In this document: positions 1-8,434 of the stretch, piece after piece | Layout of the letters: each line of letters starts with the position of its first letter | Numbering within the stretch: position 1 is the first letter of the stretch | Assembly (NCBI RefSeq): GCF_900200035.1 | Contig: NZ_FZTC01000015.1 | Span: 930,001 to 994,000, forward strand | Reading direction: 5' to 3' | Origin: Klebsiella grimontii | GTDB lineage: Bacteria; Pseudomonadota; Gammaproteobacteria; Enterobacterales; Enterobacteriaceae | DNA length: 64,000 nucleotides | Program-made: the position numbers and the translations under genes | Notes under the pieces: model-generated | Databases searched by the model: none | The model's input: the letters and a program-made list of their open reading frames with translations, nothing else | Told to the model about the DNA's origin: nothing

Positions 1-515
1 ACGACGCTTTTATCGCGAACCGGAATCGGCTCGCGCGCCACGCGAATATAGACGGGGCCCTTTATTTTGGCCGCTTGCTCAAAGGCCTCGGCGATCTCCT
101 CCGCATCTGCCGGGGTCAGAATGGTTAATCCCGGGAGGACGCGGGTCAGCGCTAAATCCTCCAGCGCATGATGCGAAGCGCCGTCCGGACCATCATCCAT
201 ACCGGGGTGGCTACCGACGAGTTTAATATTGGCTTTGGCATAGCACGCCTGCCGCAGCTGGGTCCAGGCGGTGCCGGTGACGAACATGGCAAAGTTGACG
301 TAGAAGGGCATAAAGCCCTCCAGCGCCTGGCCGACCGCGAAGCTCATGGCGGAACCTTCCGCAATGCCCATTTCGAAAAAAGCCTCTGGATAGACGGCCT
401 GAAACTGGTCAGTACGGGTGGAGCTGGCTAAATCGCTGTCGATAACAACGACGGGATAGCCCTTTTCTTTAAGGTCAATCAGGGCATTACCGATCTCATC
501 ACGGGGCGCTTTCAT
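1..515 (-). CDS. Transketolase C-terminal subunit (partial, 3' end outside window)
   Basis: The frame opens with ATG at 513-515 and runs off the left edge, so about 171 N-terminal codons are visible. The protein begins MKAPRDEIGNALIDLKEKGY and carries the pyrimidine-binding-domain signature of transketolases (DSDLASST, then EMGIAEGSAM and GSHPGMDDGPDGASHH). Such proteins pair with a separate N-terminal, TPP-diphosphate-binding subunit, which is the next gene upstream. Its stop and this start share one base (TGATG), so the two are translationally coupled. Together they should act as a two-subunit transketolase moving ketol groups between sugar phosphates in the cytoplasm. The substrate is not readable from sequence; the PTS genes in the same operon suggest a pentose- or ascorbate-like sugar. 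A 1-deoxyxylulose-5-phosphate synthase-like activity is the main alternative, because those enzymes share this fold. Confidence 0.88.
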   Translation of the reverse strand, partial: MKAPRDEIGNALIDLKEKGYPVVVIDSDLASSTRTDQFQAVYPEAFFEMGIAEGSAMSFAVGQALEGFMPFYVNFAMFVTGTAWTQLRQACYAKANIKLVGSHPGMDDGPDGASHHALEDLALTRVLPGLTILTPADAEEIAEAFEQAAKIKGPVYIRVAREPIPVRDKSV

Positions 516-1312
516 CACTGTAACTCCTCCATTGCCTGCTGAAATTGTTCTTTACTCGGGGTTTTTGAGTGCCAGTCGCCGTTGTTTTCCATATAGCTGA
601 CGCCGGAGCCTTTGGTGGTGTGCGCCACGATAGCGACAGGTTTACCTTTCAGGTGGCGGGATAGCATCAGGGTATCGGCAACCTGATGCATATCATTGCC
701 GTTATGCAGTTCCAGTACATGCCAGCCAAAGCTGCGGATTTTGTCCGCCAGCGGCTCGAGGTTAACGACTTCATTGACCGGATCGTGGGAAGAGAAGCCG
801 TTGTAATCGATGATGGCGACCAGGTTATCCATTTTCATATGCCCGGCCTGCTGTAGCGTCTCCCAGATTTGGCCTTCATGCATTTCACCATCGCCAACGA
901 TGGCAAACACCCGGTGCGGATCGTTGCGCCGCTTTTTGGCGGCCGCCATACCCAAAGCAATCGACAGCCCCTGGCCCAGCAGGCCGGTCGTTGCATCAAC
1001 CTCGGGTAGCGACTTTATGCTCGGGTGACCCTGCAGACGCGAGTTGATCTGTCGGAACGTAGAGAATTCGCTGCGATCGATCTTCCCTTTTTGGTACAGC
1101 ATGGCGTACTGCGCGGCGACGGCGTGGCCTTTACTCATCACCACGCGCGAGCGGGGAGAGGCGGCCAGATCGACCTCTTGATAATAGAGCCAGGTAAGAA
1201 TGTCGATTATCGATAATGCTCCGCCCGGATGGCCAATTCCGGACTCGTAAATCAGGGTGACGATCTCGCGGCGGGCGGCAAGCGCGTGGGATTTCAGTTC
1301 ATCAATGTTCAT
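515..1312 (-). CDS. Transketolase N-terminal subunit
   Basis: A 265-residue protein corresponding to the thiamine-diphosphate-binding half of transketolase. Visible motifs are SGIGHPGG near residues 24-31, SKGHA near 60-64, and the TPP/Mg signature GDGEMHEGQ starting at residue 140 and closing with N171. The length suits stand-alone N-terminal subunits rather than full transketolase (about 660 residues). The start ATG has an AAGGAA ribosome site and lies 12 bases after the EIIC stop; the stop overlaps the start of the C-terminal subunit by one base. Order in the operon is EIIB, EIIC, tktN, tktC, which suggests that a sugar phosphorylated on import is then passed to this transketolase. The exact substrate is unknown. 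Confidence 0.92.
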   Translation of the reverse strand: MNIDELKSHALAARREIVTLIYESGIGHPGGALSIIDILTWLYYQEVDLAASPRSRVVMSKGHAVAAQYAMLYQKGKIDRSEFSTFRQINSRLQGHPSIKSLPEVDATTGLLGQGLSIALGMAAAKKRRNDPHRVFAIVGDGEMHEGQIWETLQQAGHMKMDNLVAIIDYNGFSSHDPVNEVVNLEPLADKIRSFGWHVLELHNGNDMHQVADTLMLSRHLKGKPVAIVAHTTKGSGVSYMENNGDWHSKTPSKEQFQQAMEELQ

Positions 1313-1324
1313 GTTCTTTCCTTC

Positions 1325-2590
1325 TTAGGGCAGCATTTTGCCGATGTAGTACACGACCAGACCCAGCGCGACGAAGTCGGTTTCCGGGAAGCTGGTGCCT
1401 GAAAGACCGACGGACTCCATAATCGGGTAAATCAGCGCGGGGCCGATGCCGATCAGGATCCCGGTGATGAAGCTCCCGGCAATCGCGCCTTTCCAGCCGC
1501 CGGAGGCATTACCAAATACCGCTGCGGTCGCGCCGATGAAGAAGTAGGGGATGGCTACCGGGATAATCACGGTCTGGCCAAGGATCGCCAGAAAGCCCAT
1601 CACCACCAGCCCGCCGACAAACGAAGAGATAAACCCCAGCACCGTGGCGGTCGGGGCGTAGGGAAAGACCACCGGACAATCAAGCGCGGGTTTGGCGTTA
1701 GGGATAAACTTTTCCGAGATGCCAAGGAAGGCCGGAACAATTTCTGACAGCAGCAGGCGTACGCCGGTAATAATGATGTACAGCGAGGCGGTAAAGGTCA
1801 GCGACTGAAAGAGCGGGTAAACCAGCCAGTGCATCCCGCCGGCCGCAGCGGTGAGCGCGGCTTTCCCGGCAGCGAGCGCGGCGATGTAATAGAAAATGCT
1901 CACCGAGATCGACACCGAGACGATGTAGTCTTTAAAGATCCCCAGCCAGCCGGGGAGATTCAGCTTTTCGGTAGATTGTTTAGGATCGCCGACCTTTGAG
2001 CCGATCCAGCCGGATGCGGCGTAGGCCAGGGTGACGTAGTGCCCCATCGCGATCTCATCGTTACCGGTAATTTTTCGCATCCACGGCTGCGCAATAGCCG
2101 GATAGAGGCAGGCGGCGAGACCCAGCAGGACGGAGCCGACAATGATGGTCGTCATGTCGCTGTAGCCCAGCGCCTTCAGCGTCACGGTAAGCAGCGCGGA
2201 GAGATAAAGGTTATGTTGCCCGGTCAGAAAGATGTATTTAAACGGCGTCACGCGGGCAAAGAACAGGTTCCAGCCAAAGCCAATCACCATGATTAGCGAT
2301 ACGCACATGGCGAATTTGGTTTGCGCCAGTCCGGTTAGCGCTTCCGCCAGCGGCATTACGCCCTTAAGGCCAAATCCATCGCTGAATAAGGTCTGAAAAT
2401 TACCCAGGGAAGTGACCGCCAGACCGGCGCCGCCGGCGAAAACCAGAAAACCGACGATGGTCTTGAAGGTGCCGGAAAGCACTTTTTCAATCGGCTTACG
2501 TTGGATTAACAGGCCGATTAATGCAATAAAGCCAACTAAAAGTGGGGTTACGCCCAGAATGTCGAATACAATAAATCTGAGGAAATCCAT
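1325..2590 (-). CDS. PTS EIIC component, ascorbate (SgaT/UlaA) family
   Basis: A 421-residue polytopic membrane protein with about ten to twelve hydrophobic segments. The N-terminus (MDFLRFIVFDILGVTPLLVG) and the segment GTFKTIVGFLVFAGGAGL near residues 40-57 are typical of the SgaT/UlaA permease family, the EIIC of L-ascorbate-type phosphotransferase systems. It should form the inner-membrane channel that passes a sugar while EIIB phosphorylates it. It starts 17 bases after the EIIB stop. E. coli UlaA is somewhat longer (about 465 residues), so this is a divergent member. No EIIA gene lies in the visible part of the operon; it may be beyond the left edge, fused elsewhere or supplied in trans. 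The family call is firm, but the ascorbate specificity is not. Confidence 0.88.
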   Translation of the reverse strand: MDFLRFIVFDILGVTPLLVGFIALIGLLIQRKPIEKVLSGTFKTIVGFLVFAGGAGLAVTSLGNFQTLFSDGFGLKGVMPLAEALTGLAQTKFAMCVSLIMVIGFGWNLFFARVTPFKYIFLTGQHNLYLSALLTVTLKALGYSDMTTIIVGSVLLGLAACLYPAIAQPWMRKITGNDEIAMGHYVTLAYAASGWIGSKVGDPKQSTEKLNLPGWLGIFKDYIVSVSISVSIFYYIAALAAGKAALTAAAGGMHWLVYPLFQSLTFTASLYIIITGVRLLLSEIVPAFLGISEKFIPNAKPALDCPVVFPYAPTATVLGFISSFVGGLVVMGFLAILGQTVIIPVAIPYFFIGATAAVFGNASGGWKGAIAGSFITGILIGIGPALIYPIMESVGLSGTSFPETDFVALGLVVYYIGKMLP

Positions 2591-2607
2591 ATTGCCTCCA
2601 GGAGAGG

Positions 2608-2883
2608 TTAGTTGCTTTGAACGATGTCAGTGAGCGCAGACTCCATCTCTTCACTGTTCATCAGGTCGGTAATGCCGACAGCTCTGAATCCGGCGGCTTC
2701 GACTTCATCGGTGAGATCGCGCATAGTGATGACAAAATCAATGTCTCGCCAGGTGCGTAAGCCTGAGAGGACGTCGTGTTCCAGTTCGATATCCCAGCCG
2801 TGTTTGTCGATGATTTTTTGGGCTTTGATTTTGAGCATTAAGGAGCTGCCCATACCGGTACGACAGACTATGAGACCTTTCAT
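2608..2883 (-). CDS. PTS EIIB component, ascorbate/lactose-type
   Basis: A 91-residue cytoplasmic protein with the EIIB phosphocysteine loop at its N-terminus: VCRTGMGSS, with C7 as the probable phosphorylated cysteine. Size and the CRTGMGSS loop fit the stand-alone EIIB of ascorbate/galactitol-type systems, which accept phosphate from EIIA and pass it to sugar bound by EIIC. It is the first gene of the leftward operon, so the promoter should lie within 2884-2950, next to the palindrome and the divergent RpiR-type regulator. Confidence 0.9.
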   Translation of the reverse strand: MKGLIVCRTGMGSSLMLKIKAQKIIDKHGWDIELEHDVLSGLRTWRDIDFVITMRDLTDEVEAAGFRAVGITDLMNSEEMESALTDIVQSN

Positions 2884-2931
2884 TCGATGTTCTCCTGTGT
2901 GTAAAAATAATTATTTTTATTTGTTTATATG

Positions 2932-2949
2932 AGATAATAATTATTATCT
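2932..2949. promoter_or_regulatory. 18-bp perfect palindrome, candidate operator
   Basis: The sequence AGATAATAATTATTATCT is a perfect inverted repeat lying in the 122-bp divergent gap between the EIIB start and the RpiR-family gene. Surrounding bases are AT-rich and would also suit promoter elements. Position and symmetry make it the best candidate for the binding site of the adjacent regulator. RpiR-family proteins commonly bind palindromes next to their own gene, but the pairing here is inferred from location only. Confidence 0.6.
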
Positions 2950-3005
2950 TTACCGCAGGCCGAAAGATGTGACTGTGTTTGCATTTTGAGCAAATAGGGC
3001 GAAAA

Positions 3006-3863
3006 ATGAGCTATATAGACAACAACTTGTTGATTAGCATAAGAAATGGAGCTTCAGGGCTAAGCCCAATACTGGAGAAAGTGGGCCGTTTTATTACGGA
3101 GAATCCTGACTTTGTGATGCGTCACACGATTTCAGAACTGGCCGACTCCATTGATACCAGTGAGGGCAGCATCACCCGTTTTTGTCGGGCCTTTGGTTTT
3201 AAAGGTTTCTCGGATTTCAGAACCGCGCTGGCGATGGAGCAGGGCGCCGCGCGTTTGGAAGATAGCGGTAGCAACGAGAGCGAAGAGATTGCGCCGGTGC
3301 TGGCGAGCATTCGCGACAGTAATGCCATTGTCGATAGCCAGGAGCTGAAAGCCGCGGCTGACTGGCTTAACGCCCTGAACAGCATCGCTATCTATGCCGT
3401 GGGCACGGCGGTGCCGGTGGCGTTATTCCTGCAGATGAACCTCATCAATATGGGTAAGGCGGCAAGCTTTGTCGATCGCTCCTACCCGGCGGCGATGCCG
3501 TTGCTTTCTGATAACCAGAAAACCGGCATTATTGTGGTGCATAGCGAACAGGCATCGGCGGATATGATGCAGGCCCTGTCGCTGGCAAAGCAGCAGGGTG
3601 TTAAAATATTGTCGCTGACCCGCGGGACGTTTGCGCCGCTGGCCCGTTTGTCTGACTGGAATCTTCAGGCGGCGGTGGCCCTACAAGGGGAAGGCGAATC
3701 GGGGTTTGCGGAAATTGCCGGGGCAATGATGGTGGCTGACCGGATACTGAGCGCGCTTGAAGAGCAGGATGAACGCTATGCGGAATATCGTAAAGCGCAT
3801 CAGAAGCGGATTTTCTCAATTGAGAGCGTGGCGAATAAGCTGTCGGAATATTTTATGTCCTGA
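3006..3863 (+). CDS. RpiR-family transcriptional regulator (HTH + SIS domain)
   Basis: From ATG 3006 the protein has 285 residues. I preferred this start because AGGG lies seven bases upstream, whereas a TTG nine codons earlier lacks a good ribosome site. The N-terminal part (about residues 1-77) has the RpiR helix-turn-helix with TISELADSIDTSEGSITRFC and RAFGFKGFSDFR. The rest is a sugar isomerase (SIS) domain, about residues 110-255, with IYAVGTAVPVALF and GIIVVHSEQASADM, which would bind a phosphosugar effector. It is divergent from the PTS-transketolase operon and is the obvious candidate to control it. Whether it represses or activates cannot be told from sequence. Confidence 0.9.
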   Translation: MSYIDNNLLISIRNGASGLSPILEKVGRFITENPDFVMRHTISELADSIDTSEGSITRFCRAFGFKGFSDFRTALAMEQGAARLEDSGSNESEEIAPVLASIRDSNAIVDSQELKAAADWLNALNSIAIYAVGTAVPVALFLQMNLINMGKAASFVDRSYPAAMPLLSDNQKTGIIVVHSEQASADMMQALSLAKQQGVKILSLTRGTFAPLARLSDWNLQAAVALQGEGESGFAEIAGAMMVADRILSALEEQDERYAEYRKAHQKRIFSIESVANKLSEYFMS

Positions 3864-3884
3864 TGCTTATCGCTGGAGGAGAAA

Positions 3885-3908
3885 CCCGGTAGCGCAAGGT
3901 CTACCGGG
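3885..3908. repeat. REP-like inverted repeat between regulator gene and pflA
   Basis: An 8-bp inverted repeat, CCCGGTAG and CTACCGGG, with an 8-base loop (CGCAAGGT) lies between the convergent regulator gene and pflA. GC-rich composition and position resemble enterobacterial REP elements that sit between convergent genes. There is no T-run on either side, so a classical terminator is less likely, although it may stabilise 3' ends. Confidence 0.5.
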
Positions 3909-3916
3909 AGATAACC

Positions 3917-4657
3917 TTAGTACATCACCTTATGACCGTACTGCTCGAGAATACCCTTCACGCGTTCCATGGTCTCTTTCTTCGGCGGATGGACGCCATC
4001 CAGCTTGTACTCTTCGCCCATGGCTACCCATTTGTGTTTGCCCAGCTCGTGGTACGGCAGCAGTTCAATCTTCTCGACGTTGCCCATGTCACGGGTAAAC
4101 TCGCCCAGGCGATGCGCGGAATCGTCGTCGTCGGACCAGCCCGGGACCACAACGTAGCGGATCCAGACGTTGATGTTTTTGTTTGACAGGTAACGGGCAA
4201 ACTCCAGCGTCCGATGGTTAGAGACGCCAACCAGATTCTGGTGAATTTCATCATTCATTTGCTTGAGATCGAGCATCACCAGATCGGTGACTTCCAGCAG
4301 TTCATCAATAACCGGGTCGTAGCGGCGCACAAAGCCGTTGGTATCGAGACAGGTATGAATACCTTCTTTCTTGCAGGCGCGGAACCAGTCGCGAACAAAT
4401 TCGGCCTGCAGGATAGCCTCGCCGCCGGATGCCGTCACGCCGCCGCCGGAAGCGTTCATAAAGTGGCGATAGGTCACCACCTCTTTCATCAGCTCTTCAA
4501 CGGTAATCTCTTTGCCGCCGTGGGTATCCCAGGTGTCGCGGTTGTGGCAATAGAGGCAGCGCATCAGGCAGCCCTGGAAGAAGGTGATAAAGCGGATCCC
4601 CGGGCCATCGACGGTGCCACAGGATTCAAAGGAGTGAATGCGACCAATTGTTGACAT
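3917..4657 (-). CDS. pflA: Pyruvate formate-lyase activating enzyme
   Basis: A 246-residue radical-SAM enzyme, nearly identical to E. coli PflA over its whole length. The cluster-binding motif is CLMRCLYC, with C30, C34 and C37. It uses S-adenosylmethionine and a [4Fe-4S] cluster to form the glycyl radical on PflB. I placed the start at ATG 4655-4657 ([14 protein letters not shown]), which matches the E. coli start. The frame is open for 30 codons further upstream, but nothing there resembles the family. It lies downstream of pflB, separated by a 203-base gap that holds the pflB terminator, and is probably expressed from its own promoter in that gap. Confidence 0.97.
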   Translation of the reverse strand: MSTIGRIHSFESCGTVDGPGIRFITFFQGCLMRCLYCHNRDTWDTHGGKEITVEELMKEVVTYRHFMNASGGGVTASGGEAILQAEFVRDWFRACKKEGIHTCLDTNGFVRRYDPVIDELLEVTDLVMLDLKQMNDEIHQNLVGVSNHRTLEFARYLSNKNINVWIRYVVVPGWSDDDDSAHRLGEFTRDMGNVEKIELLPYHELGKHKWVAMGEEYKLDGVHPPKKETMERVKGILEQYGHKVMY

Positions 4658-4792
4658 TGCGGTGATATCTCCGAATTTGGCCCATCCGGGGCCTATGTAG
4701 ATGCACAGCTCAAAGGCTATGTCGAGTCTGTTTTGGCTGTTATCCATAAAGTATAGACAGCAGACAAAAGAGACTGGGGCAGGATGATATTG

Positions 4793-4821
4793 CTAAAAAG
4801 GCCCCACTTGCGTGGAGCCTT
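4793..4821 (-). terminator. Intrinsic terminator of pflB
   Basis: Stem 4798-4807 pairs with 4812-4821 (one mismatch, loop TTGC). On the minus strand it is followed by a T-run at 4797-4793. It lies about 40 bases downstream of the pflB stop. Confidence 0.8.
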
Positions 4822-4860
4822 TATTGTACGCTTATTACTGTACGATTTCAGTCAATACCA

Positions 4861-7143
4861 TTACATGGTCTGAGTGAAGGTACGAGTAATCACGTCCTGC
4901 TGCTGTTCTTTAGTCAGGGAGTTAAAACGTACTGCGTAGCCGGATACGCGGATGGTCAGCTGCGGATATTTTTCCGGGTTTTCCATCGCGTCGAGCAGCA
5001 TCTCGCGGTTCATGACGTTGACGTTCAGATGCTGACCGCCTTCGATGGACGCTTCGTGGTGGAAGTAACCATCCATCAGGCCGGCAAGGTTAGTTTTACG
5101 CACTTCGTCGTCTTTGCCCAGCGCGTTTGGCACGATAGAGAAGGTGTAAGAAATACCATCTTTCGCGTAAGCAAACGGCAGTTTCGCAACGGAGGTCAGA
5201 GAGGCAACAGCACCTTTCTGGTCACGACCGTGCATCGGGTTAGCACCTGGTCCGAACGGAGCGCCAGCGCGACGACCGTCAGGGGTGTTACCGGTTTTCT
5301 TACCATACACAACGTTAGAGGTGATGGTCAGCACGGACTGAGTCGGGATAGCGTTGCGGTAGGTGTGCAGTTTCTGAATTTTCTTCATGAAACGTTCAAC
5401 CAGATCAACGGCCATATCATCGACGCGAGAGTCGTTGTTACCAAACTGCGGGTATTCGCCTTCGATTTCGAAGTCGACAGCCAGACCGTTTTCGTCACGA
5501 ATCGGTTTAACTTTCGCATATTTGATTGCAGACAGGGAGTCAGCCGCAACGGACAGACCTGCGATACCGCATGCCATGGTGCGGATAACATCACGGTCGT
5601 GCAGCGCCATCAGTGAAGCTTCGTAGCTGTACTTGTCGTGCATGTAGTGGATGATGTTCAGCGCAGTGACGTACTGTTTAGCCAGCCAGTCCATGAAGTG
5701 ATCCATGCGCTCCATCACTTCGTCGAAGTTCAGGACGTCGCCTTTGATCGGTTCAGATTTAGGACCAACCTGCATTTTCAGTTTTTCATCAACGCCGCCG
5801 TTGATTGCGTACAGCATGGTTTTCGCCAGGTTAGCGCGAGCACCGAAGAACTGCATTTGCTTACCAACAACCATCGGGCTTACGCAGCAAGCGATAGCGT
5901 AGTCATCGTTGTTGAAGTCAGGACGCATCAGATCATCGTTCTCGTACTGCAGAGAAGAGGTATCGATGGACACTTTCGCAGCGTATTTTTTGAAGCTCAG
6001 CGGCAGTTTTTCAGACCACAGAATGGTGATGTTCGGCTCCGGAGACGGCCCCATGGTGTACAGGGTGTTCAGGAAACGGAAGCTGTTTTTGGTGACCAGA
6101 GTACGGCCGTCAACGCCCATACCGCCGATAGATTCGGTTGCCCAAATCGGGTCGCCAGAGAACAGTTCATCATATTCAGGAGTACGCAGGAAACGAACCA
6201 TACGCAGTTTCATGACCAGGTGGTCAATCATTTCCTGTGCGTCTTGCTCGGTGATTTTACCGGCTTTCAGGTCACGTTCGATGAAGATGTCCAGGAAGCT
6301 GGAGGTACGACCGAAGGACATTGCTGCGCCGTTCTGAGATTTAACGGCAGCCAGGTAACCGAAGTAGGTCCACTGGATAGCTTCCTGAGCGGTGGTTGCA
6401 GGACCAGAGATATCGCAGCCGTATTTAGCCGCCATTTCTTTGATCTGACCCAGCGCGCGGTGCTGTTCAGAGATTTCTTCACGCAGACGGATGGTTGCTT
6501 CCAGATCTTCGCCGTTTTCCAGTTTCTCTTGCAGAGAAACGAACTGAGCGTATTTGTCTTTCATCAGGAAGTCGATACCGTACAGCGCAACGCGACGGTA
6601 GTCACCGATGATACGACCACGGCCATAGGCATCCGGCAGACCAGTCAGAACGCCAGATTTACGGCAGTTCAGGATGTCTTTGGTGTATACGTCAAACACG
6701 CCCTGGTTATGAGTTTTGCGGTATTCGGTGAAGATTTTCTTCAGCATCGGGTCCAGCTCGCGATCGTACGCTTTGCAGGAACCTTCTACCATTTTGATAC
6801 CACCGAACGGGATAATCGCACGTTTCAGCGGCGCTTCAGTCTGCAGGCCAACGATTTTCTCGAGACCTTTCTCGATGTAGCCAGCGTCATGAGAAGTGAT
6901 GGTGGACGCAAGGGAAGTATCAAAATCAACAGGCGCGTGAGTGCGGTTTTCCTGTTTAACGCCTTCCATTACGGTGTCCCACAGCTTGGTGGTCGCGTCA
7001 GTTGCGCCAGCCAGGAAGGACTCGTCACCTTCGTACGGGGTATAGTTTTTCTGGATGAAGTCGCGTACGTTGACTTCGTTCTGCCAGTCACCTTTCGCAA
7101 AACCTTCCCAGGCTGTGGCTAACTTTTCATTAAGCTCGGACAT
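4861..7143 (-). CDS. pflB: Formate C-acetyltransferase (pyruvate formate-lyase)
   Basis: A 760-residue glycyl-radical enzyme of the same length as E. coli PflB. It cleaves pyruvate with CoA into acetyl-CoA and formate in anaerobic cytoplasm. The catalytic cysteine pair is visible in [10 protein letters not shown] (C419-C420 by E. coli numbering) and the radical glycine in RVSGYAVRF near the C-terminus (G735). It lies downstream of focA with a 51-base gap and upstream of its activator gene pflA. Regulation should be through the focA-pfl promoter region at 8053-8434, where an FNR-type site is present. Confidence 0.98.
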   Translation of the reverse strand: MSELNEKLATAWEGFAKGDWQNEVNVRDFIQKNYTPYEGDESFLAGATDATTKLWDTVMEGVKQENRTHAPVDFDTSLASTITSHDAGYIEKGLEKIVGLQTEAPLKRAIIPFGGIKMVEGSCKAYDRELDPMLKKIFTEYRKTHNQGVFDVYTKDILNCRKSGVLTGLPDAYGRGRIIGDYRRVALYGIDFLMKDKYAQFVSLQEKLENGEDLEATIRLREEISEQHRALGQIKEMAAKYGCDISGPATTAQEAIQWTYFGYLAAVKSQNGAAMSFGRTSSFLDIFIERDLKAGKITEQDAQEMIDHLVMKLRMVRFLRTPEYDELFSGDPIWATESIGGMGVDGRTLVTKNSFRFLNTLYTMGPSPEPNITILWSEKLPLSFKKYAAKVSIDTSSLQYENDDLMRPDFNNDDYAIACCVSPMVVGKQMQFFGARANLAKTMLYAINGGVDEKLKMQVGPKSEPIKGDVLNFDEVMERMDHFMDWLAKQYVTALNIIHYMHDKYSYEASLMALHDRDVIRTMACGIAGLSVAADSLSAIKYAKVKPIRDENGLAVDFEIEGEYPQFGNNDSRVDDMAVDLVERFMKKIQKLHTYRNAIPTQSVLTITSNVVYGKKTGNTPDGRRAGAPFGPGANPMHGRDQKGAVASLTSVAKLPFAYAKDGISYTFSIVPNALGKDDEVRKTNLAGLMDGYFHHEASIEGGQHLNVNVMNREMLLDAMENPEKYPQLTIRVSGYAVRFNSLTKEQQQDVITRTFTQTM

Positions 7144-7194
7144 GTAACACCTACCTTCTTAAGTGGATTTTTTATTTACTGCCTGAAACAACCC

Positions 7195-8052
7195 TTAGTG
7201 ATGGTCGTCGCCACGCAGGTAAATGACCCAGTATGTCAACCCAACCAGCAGACCACCGCCGATGATGTTCCCGATAGTTACCGGAATCAGGTTATCAGTG
7301 ATGAAGTTCATGACGGTCAGGTGAGAGAAACTTTCCGGAGTTGAACCAACTGCGGTCCAGAATTCCGGGCTTGCAAAGTCGCGGATAACGATACCCAGCG
7401 GGATCATAAACATGTTCGCGATACTATGCTCAAACCCGCTGGCAACAAACATTGCCACCGGTAAAACCATAATCATGGCTTTATCCATCAGGCTACGGCC
7501 GGAGTAACTCATCCATACCGCAAGGCAGACCATCAGGTTTGCCAGGATACCCAGGCACACGGCTTCAACAAAAGTATGGTGCATTTTGTGGTCGGCGGTT
7601 TGCAGAACGTTAAGTCCCCATTGACCGTTGGCAGTCATATATTCGCCTGAAAGCCACATCAGCAATACAAACAGTAAGCAACCAATCAGGTTACCAACAT
7701 AGACGTTGAGCCAGTTTTTCGCCAGTTGACCCCATGTGATTCTTCCGCTGGCTTTCGCGACAACGATAAGAACGGTTGAGGTAAACAGGTCGGCACCGCA
7801 AATAACGCAGAGAATCAAACCCAGTGAGAAGCAGATGCCCCCAATCAGTTTGGCAACCCCGAATGGCATCCCGGCCGTGCCGGTTGTCGCGGTAATATAG
7901 AAAACAAAAGCGATAGAGATGAAGACACCTGCGGTGATAGCCAGATAAAACGTCTTTATCGGATGTTTTGTCGCTTTATAGACGCCCGCTTCTTCGGCGA
8001 CTTTCGCCATGGCAGCAGGGAGTAAAAGATCAAAAGGGTTGTCAGCTTTCAC
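7195..8052 (-). CDS. focA: Formate channel
   Basis: A 285-residue inner-membrane protein, the same length as E. coli FocA and highly similar. FocA is a pentameric channel that moves formate out of or into the cell according to pH. Six hydrophobic helices are visible. The formate/nitrite transporter signatures CGADLFTSTVLIVVAK (around residues 84-100) and GFEHSIANMFMIP (with the pore histidine) are present. It is the first gene of the focA-pflB operon, so formate production and export are coupled. Confidence 0.97.
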   Translation of the reverse strand: MKADNPFDLLLPAAMAKVAEEAGVYKATKHPIKTFYLAITAGVFISIAFVFYITATTGTAGMPFGVAKLIGGICFSLGLILCVICGADLFTSTVLIVVAKASGRITWGQLAKNWLNVYVGNLIGCLLFVLLMWLSGEYMTANGQWGLNVLQTADHKMHHTFVEAVCLGILANLMVCLAVWMSYSGRSLMDKAMIMVLPVAMFVASGFEHSIANMFMIPLGIVIRDFASPEFWTAVGSTPESFSHLTVMNFITDNLIPVTIGNIIGGGLLVGLTYWVIYLRGDDHH

Positions 8053-8380
8053 ACTAACTCTCTCTTTATGTAAGTTGGCGGTGAGATACTAACAAAGCAT
8101 TATAGAAGGGAATTTGATGTAGATCATATCCTACCGGAACTATAGGCCTCTTTAGTGTGTGGATTTGCTTATTTATTGAGTTAACTTTTTGTTTTTTAAT
8201 AAAAAAATAAATTTTAAAATTTACAAATAATGTTGATTATTTTCATTTTGCCCCCGTTTTTCGGTTAATTAAAATGGGGTATTTTTATTAAAATTAACAA
8301 TATTTGCGGCAGTATTTTATTATTTCTCACCACTAATTAACTTTATAGCTACAACATCGGCGGAAATAGTGCAAAACAGG
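8053..8380 (-). promoter_or_regulatory. focA-pflB promoter region
   Basis: This non-coding stretch between focA and the ycaO terminator is rich in A and T, with several AATTAA/TTAATT tracts at about 8180-8345. In E. coli the pfl operon is driven by several promoters spread over such a region and activated by FNR and ArcA. Apart from the FNR-like site listed separately I cannot place individual promoters, and I see no coding sequence here. Confidence 0.7.
8114..8127. promoter_or_regulatory. FNR-type site upstream of focA
   Basis: TTGATGTAGATCAT matches the FNR consensus TTGAT-N4-ATCAA at nine of the ten conserved bases. It lies 62 bases upstream of the focA start, a fitting place for anaerobic activation of the fermentation operon. 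Confidence 0.7.
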
Positions 8381-8403
8381 AAAAAGGGGTCGCAGTCGAC
8401 CCC
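8381..8403 (-). terminator. Intrinsic terminator of ycaO
   Basis: Stem GGGGTCG (8386-8392) pairs with CGACCCC (8397-8403) around a CAGT loop. On the minus strand it is followed by five T residues (8385-8381). It sits just beyond the ycaO stop. Confidence 0.8.
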
Positions 8404-8434
8404 CTGTTATCGTCATTTTAACGGAAGAAACGCT

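Noticed and set aside
4658-4747. A 30-codon upstream extension of pflA
   Set aside because: The known protein begins at the internal Met; the extra residues are not conserved.
5638-7122. A 494-codon open frame on the plus strand opposite pflB
   Set aside because: It is antisense to a strongly conserved gene with biased codon use, has no family-like motifs, and is explained by the codon pattern of pflB.
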